Shown here piece by piece: positions 61,483 to 64,000 of a stretch of DNA of 64,000 nt (position 1 is the first letter of the stretch; each line of letters starts with the position of its first letter). The notes below the pieces were generated by a model that saw only the letters and a program-made list of their open reading frames with translations, did no database searches and was not told where the DNA came from. The stretch is from Kalmusia sp. IMI 367209 (taxonomy: Eukaryota; Ascomycota; Dothideomycetes; Pleosporales; Didymosphaeriaceae): the NCBI GenBank assembly GCA_027946365.1, contig JAPEUQ010000005.1, forward strand, positions 124,001 to 188,000. Direction: 5' to 3'. A program made the position numbers and the translations under genes.

Positions 61483-64000
61483 ATGGCTCCCGCTGTCCCC
61501 CACGCCTTCGAATCCTCTCAGGTGCGTCAGATGCTGCTGCTATACTTTGCATTGGCGTCGTGGGCGCCGCTGCACTCGTCCGGCTTGTGACGGTTCCGCG
61601 ACCGGCCAAGTCGTTGCAACCGGCACGCTGCCTCCCCAAGAACCATTCCAAGCGTGCTTTGTTGATGGCCCCGAACATTGGCTGACGCTTCACAGTCGGC
61701 GGCAACGCAGTTTCAGCATTCCTCTCATGGCGTCTGCAGGCGACGAACGCTTGCGACGTCACGCTCGTCTGGAAGTCCGGCTTCGAGAGCGTTGCTCAGT
61801 ACGGCATTTCTTTTAAGTAAGTTGCCAATCACGAGCACCCAAGACCGACCGCTGACTCCATCTTCAGATCGGCGCTCTACGGCAACGAGCGCTTCAAACC
61901 ATACTCGGGTATGCTCCAATGCCCTCTGCATGCCTCGAGCCATGCTAACAGGCCTCAGTCGTACGAACACCCGAAGACGCTGCACATTCTTCTAAACAGC
62001 CATTCGACTACGTCCTCCTCTGTGTCAAAGCCCTTCCGGATGTATACGATATTGCCAACATCATCGAATCCGTCGTGTCGCCCCAGCACACGTGTATCCT
62101 TATGAACACCACACACAGCCTCGGCGTCGAGTCATACCTGGAACAGAGGTTTCCAACCAACGTAGTCTTGTCCCTGGTCTCGGGAGCGGAGATCTCGCAA
62201 ATCGGGGCGAGCGAGTTCGAGCACAAGGGCGCGACCGACATCTGGGTCGGTCCCGCCAATAAGAACCCGTCAATTCCGCCGCAGATCCAGTCTGACATGG
62301 CGGATGCTCTGGCCATGACCCTCAGTTCAGGGCAGGTCAATTGTAAGGTGTCGCCAAACATCCGCCAGCAACAGTTTGAGCGCATGATTGGGTACGTTAC
62401 ACATCAGACCCAACCGACTTTTTGACACTTCGCTAACTGTGGTTCACAGCGCCATTGCTTTCCACCCCGCCAGTGTGCTCTTCGAGACCCCCAACCACGC
62501 CGAGCTACTGGACAAGGTCGGTGTGCGCCCGCTTATATCTGGCGTTATGGATGAATTACTTGCGCTTGCTAGCGCCCAGGGCTGCACATTCCCTGCCGAC
62601 TATCGAGAAACTACGATGCAGCAGATGACGCAAGCGAGCACCACTAACAGCACTATGTGGATGGATTTCGAAGCCAAGCGTCCAATGGAGATTGAGACAT
62701 ACCTGGGCTCGCCCTTGAAGCTCGCCCAAGAGGCCCATGTATCCGTTCCCCGCATTGAGACGCTCTACGCCACTCTCCATCACCTCAACATCGTAAATCG
62801 AACCAAGCCCGCCGCGGCTCCCGCTGCGGCCCCTTCCCCTTCAAATGGTGATCAACGCATGCCACCCCCGAGGCTCTCCTCTGCACCGTTGCCTCGAGGG
62901 CCGCCTGGGTCCATGATGAATGGTAATGGTCCCATGAAAGGGGGACCACGCCCGGGAAGCCGAGCTCCTTCCATGACCGGTGCGCCGCCCATGATGCGCA
63001 GAGGCCCACCCTCCGGACCTGTAAACGGCTATCCGCCCAGGCAAATGAACGGGATGCCAAACGGCCAACGACGACCCTCGTTTGAAGGGAATGACTTGGA
63101 AGAGTTCAGTCATTTGATGCTCTACGACAACATGGTCGATGATGGCGCCGCCGGTGCCGGGTACGAGAATGGCCCGAATGCTTCTAGTGGCGATCTAGCC
63201 CTACGCGAAAGAGAACTTATGTTGCGACAAAAGGAGCTGCAGCTGAGGGAGCAAGAGCTGAGCATGCGTCGTGGTCCGCGCCGCGGGCCTCCCCCACCTC
63301 CATCGCACATGGGTGGATTCGATGAAGACGAGGATGAGGACGACTATTTTGACCCTATGGCCTCTCGCGGGCCTGGTCCCATGATCGATCCCGATAACTT
63401 CGATATGATGAGTGTTACCTCGAAACGTAACCGCAAGATCCCTAGCGCCAGCCAAATTCGGAAGAACCCTGAGATGGGAATGGGTCCCCCTCAAGGACGA
63501 TCAAGAAATCCGTTTGCACGGCCTGGCCTGAATAAGAATCGAACCAGTGCACGGATGATGGCCGATGTTCCCGGCTTGCACGATTCGATAATGAACAATC
63601 CGCTGATGGGGTACTCGTCAAACCGATACGGCGATGTAGATAGGGGCGCGATGGGCGCTCAATCACGAACCAACTCACTGACTGCAGCCCGACTTGACGA
63701 GCTCCAGCAAGGCGGCAGTTATGGCGCCTATCCTCCCATGAGCCGTCGAACCAGCCAGTCACCTGGCAACCCGCTGAGCCCCGGCCCGAGGCCTATGGGA
63801 CGGCCCTCTCCACCCAATGGGTATGCCCCAAATGGTATGCCCCCCAACGGGATGCCGCCCAACGGCCGCCCGTCCCCACCAGGTATGAGACAGCCAGTCC
63901 CCCGACACCCTCCAGGCCACGGCAACGCAGTAGCACCACAACAAGTGGAGCAATATGCTGGGGTGAGCCAAAACCTTTACCCGCCCAAGTCCCGTCCGCA
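61483..64000 (+). CDS. ketopantoate reductase-like (ApbA/PanE fold) protein with Pro-rich tail, Svl3/Pam1 type; runs off window
   Basis: Exons 61483-61521, 61696-61816, 61868-61908, 61959-62391 and 62450 to beyond 64000, with introns of 174, 51, 50 and 58 nt. One C seems missing in the run 61497-61501: with it, exon 1 reads into RLRILS and joins VGGNAVSAFLSWRLQATNAC, the Rossmann start. It continues VTLVWKSGFESVAQYGISFK, FDYVLLCVKALPDVYDIANI, NVVLSLVSGAEISQIGASEF and ETYLGSPLKLAQEAHVSVPR, the C-terminal helical domain of the fold. A long Pro/Gly/Met-rich disordered tail follows, with a coiled coil (RERELMLRQKELQLREQELS) and a repeated PPNGMPPNGMPPNG-like motif near 63810-63870. Yeast Svl3 and Pam1 have a similar domain, with roles at polarised growth sites rather than in pantothenate synthesis. 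Confidence 0.93.

Noticed and set aside
60196..61762. Long minus-strand frames upstream of the Svl3-like gene
   Set aside because: Arg/Ala/Gly-rich, no domain, overlapping each other and antisense to the 5' UTR and first exons of a well-supported gene.

Overview
This is nuclear DNA of a filamentous ascomycete, most likely a Dothideomycete of the Pleosporales type. The signs are GT-AG introns of about 45-70 nt, fungal housekeeping orthologs (Sec6, Dph3, frataxin, AP-3 sigma, Rpr2, Sub2), and a sharp contrast between near-balanced gene blocks and an AT-rich block full of C-to-T damage typical of repeat-induced point mutation (RIP). Gene names rest on recognised protein features only; no search was run.

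Layout. 0-16 kb is a gene-rich conserved block: a partial GNAT acetyltransferase, a hypothetical protein, a small GPI-type secreted protein, SEC6 divergent from DPH3, frataxin divergent from AP-3 sigma, a Ser/Thr-rich single-pass membrane protein, a TMEM135-like membrane protein and a bHLH factor. 16-27 kb is accessory: gene scraps, a short interstitial telomere-like repeat, a small conserved protein, a divergent secreted Hsp70-like gene, an MFS drug-transporter pseudogene, a DUF6914-like gene and an APH-type kinase-like gene. 27.9-39.9 kb is one RIP-ruined Copia element on the minus strand (143-nt LTRs, target duplication TTTAT). A much better preserved chromodomain Ty3/Gypsy element (30734-37356, 223-nt LTRs, target duplication GATAG) is nested in it. 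40.4-45 kb holds a second Copia remnant, a HET-domain pseudogene and unknown or broken genes. 45.8-54 kb holds a secreted precursor with about ten copies of a short motif, an aspartyl-protease-like membrane protein, an MFS transporter and an acyl-protein-thioesterase-like hydrolase. 54-64 kb returns to housekeeping genes: RPR2, SUB2 and, running off the end, an Svl3/Pam1-type ketopantoate-reductase-like protein.

The most unusual item is in the Gypsy element. Between the end of pol and the 3' LTR it carries, on the opposite strand, an intact three-exon gene for a 249-residue protein with a Zn2Cys6-like cysteine cluster and an acidic tail, while the element's own gag-pol is broken by three stops and two frameshifts. 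The element also looks self-primed (Tf1 style), whereas the Copia family shows a half-tRNA initiator-Met primer site.

A caution on the assembly: several conserved genes (AP-3 sigma three times, the GPI protein, the membrane protein, the Svl3-like gene, the repeat precursor) are each out of frame by one base, mostly at G/C homopolymers. This looks more like sequencing error than gene decay, so gene models across those points are given as single genes.
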